Positions 24,568 through 32,932 of a stretch of DNA of 64,000 bases are shown piece by piece (the first letter of the stretch is position 1; each line of letters starts with the position of its first letter). The DNA comes from Bradyrhizobium sp. WBAH42 (GTDB taxonomy: Bacteria > Pseudomonadota > Alphaproteobacteria > Rhizobiales > Xanthobacteraceae), in NCBI RefSeq assembly GCF_024585265.1, contig NZ_CP036533.1, positions 3,295,001 to 3,359,000 of the forward strand, in the 5' to 3' direction. A program made the position numbers and the translations under genes. The notes beneath the pieces were generated by a model. The model ran no database searches. It saw nothing but the letters and a program-made list of their open reading frames with translations, and was not told the DNA's origin.

Positions 24568-24871
24568 GTCCGTTCTCCTGATCGGGCGTCGTCCGTTGCC
24601 GAGAAAGCGGCGCCGGCAATGCCTCGGATTCCGAACGTCGCTCGCTCCGGCAAGGGGCCTCGAAAAAGCGTTCCCGACGCCGACACAAGGCTATAGTCCG
24701 TGTCACAAACCTGTCTTGATCCAGCTCAAGGCCGCGGATGCTCTCGATTGGCAACTTGCCCACAAGCGCTGCGCGAGATCTTGGCCGCTTCCCGCGTGAA
24801 TCCGTTCAGGACATTTGCCTAAGTATTGGCCCGCAATTTCAAGGCCGCCGCGCCGCGCGCATATTTACGGC

Positions 24872-25090
24872 ATGGAGCGCAACGTCATCTTCAAGTGCCC
24901 CCGCACGGGCATGAACGTGCAGCACTGGCTTCCCGGCACAACCTCCGACGCCGCGGACACGCACGTCCCCGTCCGCTGTCCAGCTTGCGCTTCGCTGCAC
25001 TTCGTCAATGTCGCCAGCGGCAAGACGTTGAGCGAGGGCATCGGCCGGCCTCGCGCGACATCTCAGACCCAGCCGCCGTCGACGATGTAA
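24872..25090 (+). CDS. Small zinc-ribbon-like protein
   Basis: Protein of 72 residues from the ATG at 24872 (the frame is open from 24815 but homology begins here). It has F-K-C-P-R-T-G-M-N-V-Q-H-W and, later, V-R-C-P-A-C-x-S-L-H-F-V-N with a T-G-K-T-L-like end (S-G-K-T-L-S-E), a common small rhizobial protein with one or two C-P-x-x/C-x-x-C knuckles. Role unknown. Its 3' end overlaps the convergent SDR gene by 28 bases. Confidence 0.75.
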   Translation: MERNVIFKCPRTGMNVQHWLPGTTSDAADTHVPVRCPACASLHFVNVASGKTLSEGIGRPRATSQTQPPSTM

Positions 25091-25821
25091 TGCTGGGCGG
25101 TGCAGGCGGAGGCCTCGTCGGAGGCGAGGAAGACGGTGAACTTCGCAACTTCGTCCGGCATGAGCCTGCGCTTCAGGCATTGTCGCTGCTGCAGCTCGAT
25201 CTCGCCGGCCGGCGTCATCCATTTCTCGAGCTGCCGCTCGGTCATGATCCAGCCCGGCGCGATCGCATTGACGCGGATGTTGTAGGGGCCATAGTCGCGC
25301 GCCAGCGAGCGCGTCAACCCGATCACGCCTGACTTGCTGGCGGTGTAGGCGGCCATGCCGCCTTGTCCTGCGATCCACGACACCGAGCCGAAATTGATGA
25401 TCGCGCCGGCATTGGCCGCCTTCATGTCCGGCAACACGGCCTGCGATGCAAAGAACTGGTGCTTCAGATTCACCGCGATGCGGTCGTCCCAATAGTCCGG
25501 CGTCATCTCCTCGGTGTTGTGCCGCTCGTCATGCGCGGCGTTGTTGATCAGGATGTTGATCGGGCCATGAGCCTTGCGTGCCGCGACGACGCCGGCACGC
25601 AGCGCGCCGATGTCGGTGAGATCGACGTGCTGGAAATGCGCGGCCAGTCCCTGGTCGGACAGCTCACGTGCCAGGCGCTGTCCCTCGTCGATCTTGATGT
25701 CGAAGAACACCACCGTGGATTTCTGGTCCGCAAAACGGCGCACGATCGCAGCGCCGATTCCGGCTGCGCCACCGGTGACGAGCACGACCTTGCCGGCGAG
25801 GTCGGAATAGATGGCGGCCAT
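25063..25821 (-). CDS. Short-chain dehydrogenase/reductase
   Basis: Classical SDR of 252 residues; ATG at 25821 with GAGG seven bases upstream (an in-frame extension to 26025 crosses the promoter region and is rejected). Motifs: cofactor loop TGGAAGIG (about 16-23), N-N-A-A-H, catalytic Ser in GSVSW, and Y-T-A-S-K. The aspartate after the second strand (FFDIKID) predicts NAD preference. It is divergent from a sugar ABC operon, so oxidation of an aldose, uronate or sugar alcohol is likely (compare galactose/arabinose 1-dehydrogenase-like SDRs). The divergent region holds a CCTCAA-AAA-TTGAGG dyad. Confidence 0.9.
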   Translation of the reverse strand: MAAIYSDLAGKVVLVTGGAAGIGAAIVRRFADQKSTVVFFDIKIDEGQRLARELSDQGLAAHFQHVDLTDIGALRAGVVAARKAHGPINILINNAAHDERHNTEEMTPDYWDDRIAVNLKHQFFASQAVLPDMKAANAGAIINFGSVSWIAGQGGMAAYTASKSGVIGLTRSLARDYGPYNIRVNAIAPGWIMTERQLEKWMTPAGEIELQQRQCLKRRLMPDEVAKFTVFLASDEASACTAQHYIVDGGWV

Positions 25822-25928
25822 TGGGCACCTCGTTTTGTTGCGGCCGGCGCGGCGGGCCGCGACCGACTCTTTTTTGAACCTTAGCCATTCCGCTGGTGAG
25901 GTGCATAGATCAGATTTTGTGTTGCGTA

Positions 25929-25943
25929 CCTCAAAAATTGAGG
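25929..25943. promoter_or_regulatory. Palindrome CCTCAA-AAA-TTGAGG in the SDR/sugar-ABC intergenic region
   Basis: Perfect six-base inverted repeat with a three-base spacer, 43 bases upstream of the ATG at 25986 and 108 bases upstream of the SDR start. It may be an operator for the LacI-type regulator encoded at the end of the operon (30802), though LacI sites more often have an even, CG-centred dyad. Confidence 0.4.
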
Positions 25944-25985
25944 GCAGGATTGCGTCAAAGAATAACAGTCGGTTGGGAGGATGTG

Positions 25986-27251
25986 ATGAGATCGCTCGGG
26001 AAACTGGGACTCGCTGCTGTCGCATGCCTGCTTTGGGCCAGTTCCGCGTCAGCCGACACCACGGTCAAATGGCTGCACATCGAGGTCAACCCGGCCCAGG
26101 TGAAGATCTGGGAGGAGGTCGCGCGCAGCTATGAGGCGTCGCACCCCGGTGTGAAGGTCGAGATGCAGTTCCTCGAGAACGAGGCCTACAAGGCCAAGCT
26201 GCCGACCATCCTGCAATCGAAGGACCGGCCGCACATCATCTATAGCTGGGCCGGCGGAGTGCTGAAGGCGCAGGTCGAAGCGGGCGTTCTGGAAGACATC
26301 ACCGATTCTGTGAAGAGCGGCGGCTACAGCGACACGATCGCACCGGCGGCGCTCGCGGCGTTCACCAGCAACGGCAAGGTCTTTGGCCTGCCGACCGCGC
26401 TCTCGCAGGTCGGCTTCCTCTACAACAAGGATTTGATGGCCAAGGGTAATGTCGATGCAAGCAAGATCAAGACATGGGACGATCTGCTCGGCGCGGTGAA
26501 AACGCTGAAGGCCGCGGGTGTTACGCCGATTGTGGTTGGCGGTGCCGACAAATGGCCGCTGCATTTCTACTGGACGCATCTCGCAGTGCGCGTCGGCGGC
26601 AAGCCGGCCTTCGATGCAGCGCTGAAGGGTGAGAATGGTGGCTTCGCCGGGGAGACCTTCCAGAAATCCGGCGAGCTGTTCAAGCAGCTGGTCGATCTCC
26701 AGCCGTTCCAGAATGGCTTCCTCGGCTTCAAGAACCCGCAGGCCGTCGGCTATTTCGGGGACGGCAAGGCCGCGATGATCCTGGCCATCTCGTCCTTTTA
26801 CCACACCCAGCGCGCGCTCGCCGCCGACAAGGTCGGTCTCGGCGACGACAAGCTTGGCTGGTTCGATTTTCCGGTCGTACCCGGCGGCAAGGGTGAGCCG
26901 TCAGACACGCTCGGTGGCATCACCGGCTGGCTGATCACCAAGGGGGCGCCCAAGGAAGCCACCGACTTCCTGAAATTCTTTATCTCCAAGGACGTGCAGG
27001 CGCGGCTTGCCGCCGGCAACTTCATCGTTCCCGTCGTCAAGGGCGGCGAGGCCGGCCTCAACAGCGCCTTCATGAAGCAGATCGCGGCCAACCTGGCGAA
27101 GTCCAACTATCATCAGAACTTCTATGACCAGAGCCTCGGCCCCTCGGTCGGTCGCGTCGTTAACGACGTCACGGCGGAGATCGCCGGCGGCAGCATGAGC
27201 CCGCAGGACGCTGCGAAAGCCATCCAAGCGGCGTACAAGCAAGGCAACTGA
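25986..27251 (+). CDS. Sugar ABC transporter substrate-binding protein (family 1)
   Basis: Extracellular solute-binding protein of 421 residues. ATG at 25986 follows GGGAGG. Signal peptide ends SSASA before DTTVKWLHIEVNPAQ; then the SBP_bac_1 features: H-P-G-V-K-V-E near residue 57, a D-R-P-H-I-I-Y-S-W block, TALSQVGFLYNKDLM and a C-terminal AAKAIQAAYKQ. Such proteins bind oligosaccharides, polyols or glycosyl compounds. Translated just ahead of two permeases; the operon lacks its own ATPase. Confidence 0.92.
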   Translation: MRSLGKLGLAAVACLLWASSASADTTVKWLHIEVNPAQVKIWEEVARSYEASHPGVKVEMQFLENEAYKAKLPTILQSKDRPHIIYSWAGGVLKAQVEAGVLEDITDSVKSGGYSDTIAPAALAAFTSNGKVFGLPTALSQVGFLYNKDLMAKGNVDASKIKTWDDLLGAVKTLKAAGVTPIVVGGADKWPLHFYWTHLAVRVGGKPAFDAALKGENGGFAGETFQKSGELFKQLVDLQPFQNGFLGFKNPQAVGYFGDGKAAMILAISSFYHTQRALAADKVGLGDDKLGWFDFPVVPGGKGEPSDTLGGITGWLITKGAPKEATDFLKFFISKDVQARLAAGNFIVPVVKGGEAGLNSAFMKQIAANLAKSNYHQNFYDQSLGPSVGRVVNDVTAEIAGGSMSPQDAAKAIQAAYKQGN

Positions 27252-27253
27252 CC

Positions 27254-28195
27254 GTGGCGCGACGGATCGCGATCACCTCGCCGGTCGGCGTTGCCGGCGA
27301 GGCGGCTCCTCAGGTCGCGGTTCGCGGCCCCGGCTGGGATGGCCGCTTCACGGTCCTGATCCTGTTCCTGCCGCCCGCGCTGCTGCTGTTCACGCTGTTC
27401 GTGGTGCTGCCGATCGGCGAGGCCGCCTGGTACTCGGCCTTCAACTGGAACGGCTTCGGCAGGCCGACGAACTGGATCGGCTTCGACAATTACCGCTTCG
27501 TGCTGGAGACGCGGGCCTTCTGGCTCGCGCTGCGCAACAACGGGCTGATCATCGCCGTTTCGCTCGCCGTCCAGCTGCCGCTTGCGCTCACGCTGGCCCT
27601 CATGCTGGCGGAGCGCTTTCGCGGCGCCGTGGCGCTGCGCATGCTGTTCTTCATGCCCTATATCCTCGCCGAGATCGCGACCGGGCTGATCTTCAGCTTC
27701 GTCTATGACGGCGACTACGGCCTCGTCGCTTCGATCTGGCGCGCCTTCGGCGCCGAGCCTCCGCATCTCTTGGCCTCGACCGACACGGCGATGCTGGCGG
27801 TGCTGATCGTGGTGGTCTGGAAGTATTTCGGCTTCCACATGATGCTGTTCATCGCCGCGCTGCAAAGCCTCGACAAGAGCCTGGTCGAGGCCGCCCGTAT
27901 CGACGGCGCGACGCGGACGCAGACGCTGCGCCACGTCGTGATCCCCTTGCTCTATCCCACGATCCGCCTGTCGGTGTTCTTCGCCATCATCGGCTCGCTG
28001 CAGCTTTTCGATCTCGTCATGCCGCTGACGCGCGGAGGACCGGCCGACTCCTCGAACACGATGGTGAGCTTTCTCTACAACAACGGCATCTCGCGCATGC
28101 GGGTCGGCTACGGCAGCGCCATCGGCGTCATCCTGTTCGCGATCTGCGTGACCTTTGCCTTCACCTACAAGCGATGGTTCATGCGCGATGAGTAA
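27254..28195 (+). CDS. Sugar ABC transporter permease (MalF-type)
   Basis: Inner-membrane permease of 313 residues beginning at a GTG two bases after the binding-protein stop. About six transmembrane segments; the EAA loop is E-A-A-R-I-D-G-A-T-R-T-Q-T-L-R-H-V-V-I-P-L-L (about residues 212-233), the contact site for the ATPase. The soluble N-terminus of about 30 residues is short compared with MalF. Confidence 0.92.
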   Translation: MARRIAITSPVGVAGEAAPQVAVRGPGWDGRFTVLILFLPPALLLFTLFVVLPIGEAAWYSAFNWNGFGRPTNWIGFDNYRFVLETRAFWLALRNNGLIIAVSLAVQLPLALTLALMLAERFRGAVALRMLFFMPYILAEIATGLIFSFVYDGDYGLVASIWRAFGAEPPHLLASTDTAMLAVLIVVVWKYFGFHMMLFIAALQSLDKSLVEAARIDGATRTQTLRHVVIPLLYPTIRLSVFFAIIGSLQLFDLVMPLTRGGPADSSNTMVSFLYNNGISRMRVGYGSAIGVILFAICVTFAFTYKRWFMRDE

Positions 28196-29033
28196 TGCCG
28201 GGGCCAGAAGCGCATTCGATCCCGCCGTGCTGTTCAAGGCGCTGTTCCTCGGCCTGATCGCGATCTTCGTCCTGGTGCCGCTGCTCGCGACCCTGCTCGG
28301 CGGCTTCAAGTCGCTCGGCGAGCTTCGCGTCAATCCGTTCGGCCTGCCCAGGCATTGGGAGTGGCAGAACTACGCCGACATCCTGTTCTCGGCGCGCTAC
28401 TGGCAGCTCCTGCGCAATTCGCTTGTCATCTCGACGCTGGCGGTGACGCTGACCCTGATCACGGCTTCGATGGCCGCGTTCACCTTCGCCCATGTCAGGT
28501 TCTTCGGCTCATCGATGCTGCTCAGCTATCTGACGCTGGGCCTGCTGTTTCCCGCTGCGACCGCCGTGCTGCCTCTGTTCATCAAGGTGCGGGATCTCGG
28601 CCTGCTCGACACTTATTTCGGCGTCGCGCTGCCGCAGGTGGCGTTCAGCCTCGCCATGAGCGTGCTGCTGCTGCGCCGCTTCTTCAAGGACATTCCATAC
28701 GAGCTGCTCGAGGCCGCGCTGGTCGACGGCTGCAGCTACATCAAGTTCTTCCGCTATGTCACCTTGCCCTTGTCGCGTCCGATCCTGGCGACCGTCGGCA
28801 CCATCACCTTCGTCAACAGCTGGAACGCCTATCTGCTGCCGCTGGTGATGCTGAACACCGATGCGCTGTATCCCTGGCCGCTCGGCATCATGGTCTACCA
28901 GGGCGAATACTCGTCCGAATGGCACCTGATCCTGGCCTTCATCACGCTCACCATCCTGCCCACGATCATTCTGTTCCTGCTGGCGCAGAAGCACATCGTG
29001 GCCGGCCTCACCGCAGGCGCGGTCAAGGGATGA
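28188..29033 (+). CDS. Sugar ABC transporter permease (MalG-type)
   Basis: Second permease, 281 residues, ATG at 28188 overlapping the previous gene by eight bases. About six membrane segments and an EAA loop E-A-A-L-V-D-G-C-S-Y-I-K-F-F-R-Y-V-T-L-P-L (about residues 181-201). Partner of the MalF-type permease. As no MsmK/UgpC-type ATPase gene follows, the transporter probably borrows a shared ATPase encoded elsewhere. Confidence 0.92.
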   Translation: MSNAGARSAFDPAVLFKALFLGLIAIFVLVPLLATLLGGFKSLGELRVNPFGLPRHWEWQNYADILFSARYWQLLRNSLVISTLAVTLTLITASMAAFTFAHVRFFGSSMLLSYLTLGLLFPAATAVLPLFIKVRDLGLLDTYFGVALPQVAFSLAMSVLLLRRFFKDIPYELLEAALVDGCSYIKFFRYVTLPLSRPILATVGTITFVNSWNAYLLPLVMLNTDALYPWPLGIMVYQGEYSSEWHLILAFITLTILPTIILFLLAQKHIVAGLTAGAVKG

Positions 29034-29052
29034 GCCATCTGAGGAGATCATA

Positions 29053-30150
29053 ATGAGAAAAGTCGGCGTCGGAATCATAGGCTGCGGGGTGATCAGCACC
29101 GCCTACCTCAAGGCGGCCCAGCGCTTTCCGGTCATGGAGTTCAGGGCGCTCGCCGACATGCGCAGCGAGGTTGCCGAGCGCCAGGGCGCGGCATTCGGCT
29201 TGCCGGGAATGCGGGTCGACCAATTGTTGAAGCGCGACGATATCGAAATCGTCGTCAATCTCACGGTGCCGCTCGCCCACACCGACGTCAGCCTGGCGGT
29301 GCTGAACGCCGGCAAGCACGTTCATTCGGAGAAGCCGCTCGGCATCAATGTCGCGGAAGCGCGCAAGGTCATGGAGCTCGCCGCACAGAAGAACCTGCGC
29401 GTCGGCTGCGCGCCCGATACGTTCCTTGGCGGCGGCCATCAGACCGCGCGCAAGCTGATCGACGACGGCGCGATCGGCACGCCCGTCGCGGGCAGTGCCT
29501 TCTTCGGCTGTCCCGGCCACGAGCGCTGGCATCCGGCGCCCGGCTTCTACTACCTGCGCGGCGGCGGATCGATGCTCGACATGGGGCCGTATTACATCAC
29601 CGATCTCGTGCAATTGCTCGGTCCGGTCGCCAGCGTGATGGGCTCGACCGCGCGTCCGAGGAACGAGCGCCTCGTCACCAGCCAGCCGATGAACGGCGCG
29701 CTGATTCCGGTCGAGGTCGCGACCCATGTCGCCGGGACGCTGGAATTCGAGAGCGGCGCAGTGGTGTCGATCACGATGAGCTTCGACGTGCCGAAACATC
29801 GGCATGCGCCGATCGAGATCTACGGCGACAAAGGCAGCATGCTGGTGCCCGATCCAAATCGCTTCGGCGGCGAGGTGCAGGTGGCAAAGACCGGCGGCGA
29901 ATGGGAGGTGATGCCGCTGACGCACGGTCACGTCGAGGGCGAGTTCCGCTCGATCGGCGTCGCCGACATGGCTGGCGCGATCCTGAACGACAGGCCGCAT
30001 CGCGCCAGCGGCGCGCTCGCCTTCCACGTGCTGGAGGTGATGGAGGCGTTCCAGACCTCCGCCGACGAGGGCCGCCGCGTCAAGATCGAGAGCCGCGTCG
30101 AGCGGCCGGCGATGCTGCCGGCCGGACGTGAAACCGGACAGATCGATTGA
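29053..30150 (+). CDS. Gfo/Idh/MocA family oxidoreductase
   Basis: NAD(P)-dependent sugar or inositol dehydrogenase-like enzyme, 365 residues, ATG with GGAG upstream. N-terminal Rossmann loop VGIIGCGVIS (about 5-14), the diagnostic E-K-P-L at residues ~95-98 (HSEKPLG), and the second-domain G-G-G-S-M-L-D-M-G-P-Y-Y block, in which the M-L-D-M-G-P-Y-Y-I-T-D matches the active-site helix (D-x-G-x-H/Y). Probably oxidises the sugar brought in by the ABC system or a keto derivative. Confidence 0.93.
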   Translation: MRKVGVGIIGCGVISTAYLKAAQRFPVMEFRALADMRSEVAERQGAAFGLPGMRVDQLLKRDDIEIVVNLTVPLAHTDVSLAVLNAGKHVHSEKPLGINVAEARKVMELAAQKNLRVGCAPDTFLGGGHQTARKLIDDGAIGTPVAGSAFFGCPGHERWHPAPGFYYLRGGGSMLDMGPYYITDLVQLLGPVASVMGSTARPRNERLVTSQPMNGALIPVEVATHVAGTLEFESGAVVSITMSFDVPKHRHAPIEIYGDKGSMLVPDPNRFGGEVQVAKTGGEWEVMPLTHGHVEGEFRSIGVADMAGAILNDRPHRASGALAFHVLEVMEAFQTSADEGRRVKIESRVERPAMLPAGRETGQID

Positions 30151-30160
30151 GGGAATGACC

Positions 30161-30805
30161 ATGCGCAAGGCAATGATTGTATGGGGTGGCTGGCCGGGAC
30201 ACGATCCCGATCTCTGCGCTTCGATGATCCGCGGCTGGCTGAAGGCGGAAGGTTTCGAGGTGCGGATCGAAACCACGACCGAGGCATTCGGCGATCCCAA
30301 AATCCATGATCTCTCGTTGATCATCCCGATCTACACCATGTCCAAGATCGAAAAGGCGGATGCGCTGAATCTTTGCGCTGCGGTGCGCAGCGGGGTCGGG
30401 CTCGCCGGCCATCATGGCGGCATGTGCGATGCCTTCCGCGATTCTGTGGACTACCAGTTCCTGTGTGGCGGGCAATGGGTTGCGCATCCCGGCAACATCA
30501 TCGATTACAAGGTCGACGTGACCAAGCCCGACGATCCCATCATGAACGGCCTGAAGAGCTTCGAGCATCGTTCCGAGCAGTATTACATGCATGTCGATCC
30601 CGCCAACGAGGTGTTGGCAACGACGACTTTCACCGGTGAGCACGCGCCCTGGATCGAGGGCGTGGTGATGCCGGTGGTGTGGAAGAAGCGTTATGGCGCG
30701 GGGAGGGTGTTCTACTCCTCGCTGGGCCACCGCGCCTACGAGCTCGACGTGCCGGAGATCCGGACGTTGATGACCCGCGGCATGCTGTGGGCCGCGCGCG
30801 AATGA
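30161..30805 (+). CDS. ThuA-like domain protein (trehalose utilisation family)
   Basis: Protein of 214 residues of the class I glutamine-amidotransferase-like ThuA family. ATG at 30161 is seven bases after GAGGG; ATG at 30155 is too close to it. Features: M-I-V-W-G-G-W-P-G-H start, H-H-G-G-M-C-D-A-F (about residues 91-99) and the C-terminal V-F-Y-S-S-L-G-H-R block. ThuA proteins accompany sugar ABC/dehydrogenase operons; in rhizobia ThuAB make 3-ketotrehalose. The neighbouring Gfo/Idh/MocA gene fits a ThuB-like partner, but ligand and reaction remain open. Confidence 0.9.
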   Translation: MRKAMIVWGGWPGHDPDLCASMIRGWLKAEGFEVRIETTTEAFGDPKIHDLSLIIPIYTMSKIEKADALNLCAAVRSGVGLAGHHGGMCDAFRDSVDYQFLCGGQWVAHPGNIIDYKVDVTKPDDPIMNGLKSFEHRSEQYYMHVDPANEVLATTTFTGEHAPWIEGVVMPVVWKKRYGAGRVFYSSLGHRAYELDVPEIRTLMTRGMLWAARE

Positions 30806-31851
30806 CTGAAGGCGCGACCCAGCCGGTGCTTCGAGCCACGCTCGAGGACGTCGCGCGCGCGGCGGGCGTTTCGCTCGCCACCGTCGATCGCGTCGTCAAC
30901 CGGCGCGAGGGTGTCCGCGCCAAGACCGTCGCGCGTGTCGAGGCCGCGGTGGCAAAGCTCGGCTATCGCGCCGATGTTGCCGCGGCGCGGCTCGCCCGCG
31001 GGCAGACCTTCCGCTTTGCTTTCGTGCTGCCGACCGGCAGCAACAGCTTCATGACCAATCTCAGCGAGCAGGTCGCGCGCACCGCGGGCTGGCTCGCCGG
31101 CCATCGCGGCTTCATCGACATCCACCATGTCGACGTGTTCGACCCCGATGTCCTTGCCGGTGCCCTGGAGAACCTCTCGCCGGCCTATCAGGGTGTCGCC
31201 GTCATCGCGCTCGATCATCCCAGGGTTCGCGCCGCGATCGACGAGCTCGTCGCGCGCGGGGTCGCCGTGGTGACCCTGGTGTCGGACGCGCCGAGCTCGT
31301 CCCGGGTGCACTATGTCGGGATCGACAATCCGGCCGCGGGCCGCACCGCCGCCACGCTGATGGGGCGCTTCCTTGCCGGGCGCGAGGGCACCGTCGCCGT
31401 GATTGCGGGATCGTTGTCGCTGCGCGATCACACCGAACGGCAGTTCGGCTTCCATCAGATCCTGTCGAGTGAGTATGCGAACCTGTCCGCACTCCCCGTC
31501 ATCGAGGGGCGCGACGACAGCGACCGCACGCGGGACCTCACGGCCGCGCTGCTCGCGCGCCATGCCGACCTCCGTGGCATCTATTGCTGCGGCGCCGGAA
31601 ACCGCGGCATCGCCGATGCGCTCGAGGCTTCGGGCCGCGCGCGCGAGGTGGTCTGGATCACCCATGAGCTGACCGAGCACACCAGGCGGTTCCTGGTGCG
31701 CGGCACGCTCGACGCCGTCATCAACCAGGATGCCGGCCATGAGGCGCGGTCTGCGGCGCGAGTCCTGCTCGCGCATTGTTCGGGCGAGCCGATCAGCCCC
31801 GACCAGGAGCGTATCCGCATCGACATCTTCCTGCGGGACAATCTGCCGTAG
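30802..31851 (+). CDS. LacI-family transcriptional regulator
   Basis: Regulator of 349 residues; ATG overlaps the ThuA stop (ATGA); a longer frame from 30679 is the shadow of thuA. The N-terminal helix-turn-helix is A-T-L-E-D-V-A-R-A-A-G-V-S-L-A-T-V-D-R-V-V-N, in which the usual V-S-x-x-T-V-S-R is V-S-L-A-T-V-D-R; that V-D-R variant belongs to the group with periplasmic-binding-like domains that sense sugars (Peripla_BP_4/6 type). As the last gene of the operon it likely regulates it, with the CCTCAA dyad or the divergent promoter as target. Confidence 0.92.
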   Translation: MTEGATQPVLRATLEDVARAAGVSLATVDRVVNRREGVRAKTVARVEAAVAKLGYRADVAAARLARGQTFRFAFVLPTGSNSFMTNLSEQVARTAGWLAGHRGFIDIHHVDVFDPDVLAGALENLSPAYQGVAVIALDHPRVRAAIDELVARGVAVVTLVSDAPSSSRVHYVGIDNPAAGRTAATLMGRFLAGREGTVAVIAGSLSLRDHTERQFGFHQILSSEYANLSALPVIEGRDDSDRTRDLTAALLARHADLRGIYCCGAGNRGIADALEASGRAREVVWITHELTEHTRRFLVRGTLDAVINQDAGHEARSAARVLLAHCSGEPISPDQERIRIDIFLRDNLP

Positions 31852-31879
31852 GCAGACGCGCGCAAGCGCTTCGTGAGGA

Positions 31880-32767
31880 TTATCCCTCGTACTGGTCCGG
31901 CCCCATCGCCCAGGACGACTCGTCGTGGCCGAAGGCGTAATTGCGGTTGTTGAGCGCCGGATTGCGATTGACCATCGGCCGCATGAACATCGGATGGGTC
32001 GCTGAGCGCACCTCGTGCTCGACCGTGAACAGCGGCTTGCCGCTGTCGAGGTCGACGATGTCGCAGAACCGGTACTGGTATTGATTGTCCTCGCGGGAGA
32101 TCAGCTTGCGCGCAAGCAGCTTGCGGTAGGGACCGGAGAAGTCGGTGATGTACATCTGCACATGGTGACCGTCATAGTCGCCCAGCGGCCGGTCGGTCTC
32201 GCGGAACAGCAGATGCTGGTTGCGGCCCGTCGTCACGGCGGCAACAGCGGCCTCGCCGTTCCGCAGGCTCGCGGGCATGCCCATGATCTCGGGATAGAAG
32301 GCGCAGATGCCGGCCGCCGTTCCCTTGGGCACGTCGAACTCGACATAGGGAATGCCGAGCGCGATCCGGCCGAACCGCGCGGCGTCGGGCTCGTAGCAGC
32401 GCACGCGGTTACCCCAGGGGCAAACTGCCTCGACATGGTCGTTGTGCTCCCTGAATGCGAACGCCGTGCCCTCGAGTTTCTTCGCGACCGATGCAAGCCG
32501 CGCCAGCAGCGCCTCGCGGCCTTCGATGACGAGGCCAACGTGTCCGCGCAGCACCTGCGGCCGGCCGCTCGGCAGATGAAACTGGCTCCGCCCGGCGTTG
32601 ATCCACATGTTGGTATCGGACACCATCAGGTAGGGATCGCGGGTGAGCCCGAGCCCGGCGACGTAGAACAGCGTGGCGAGGCGCTGGTCCGGGACCTGGA
32701 TGTTGACGTGCTCGAAATGGATGGCGTTGCCGAGATCTTCTTTGGATCGGTCGAATTGCTGCGGCAT
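31880..32767 (-). CDS. VOC-superfamily protein (glyoxalase/dioxygenase fold)
   Basis: Protein of 295 residues from the ATG at 32767; the frame is open far upstream but without homology. Two betaalphabeta-betabeta repeats are visible: AIHFEHVNIQVPDQRLATLFYV (split: AIHFEHVNIQ, then VPDQRLATLFYV) near residue 15 with a first metal-type His in F-E-H, and a second at I-P-Y-V-E-F-D-V-P-K; H-H-V-Q-M-Y-I-T-D near residue 217 supplies a further His. A VOC enzyme could be an extradiol-type dioxygenase or lyase. It is divergent from the CoA-transferase gene; no clear pathway. Confidence 0.82.
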   Translation of the reverse strand: MPQQFDRSKEDLGNAIHFEHVNIQVPDQRLATLFYVAGLGLTRDPYLMVSDTNMWINAGRSQFHLPSGRPQVLRGHVGLVIEGREALLARLASVAKKLEGTAFAFREHNDHVEAVCPWGNRVRCYEPDAARFGRIALGIPYVEFDVPKGTAAGICAFYPEIMGMPASLRNGEAAVAAVTTGRNQHLLFRETDRPLGDYDGHHVQMYITDFSGPYRKLLARKLISREDNQYQYRFCDIVDLDSGKPLFTVEHEVRSATHPMFMRPMVNRNPALNNRNYAFGHDESSWAMGPDQYEG

Positions 32768-32932
32768 GGGTGTGCTCTGCGTCGTGGATTGAAAGCGCCA
32801 TACTAGAGCACAATTTCCGCTCCCCGGAACGGCCGGCCGATCACATCTTGCGTGCTGGCCGTTATGCGCACCGGCTGCCTTGCCGTGGCACCCAGTCCCT
32901 GTAATCTGAGTAAAACACTGAGGAAGAAGCCG

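Noticed and set aside
29023..30324. 433-residue minus-strand open frame
   Set aside because: Antisense to the Gfo/Idh/MocA oxidoreductase and ThuA genes; no homology signal.
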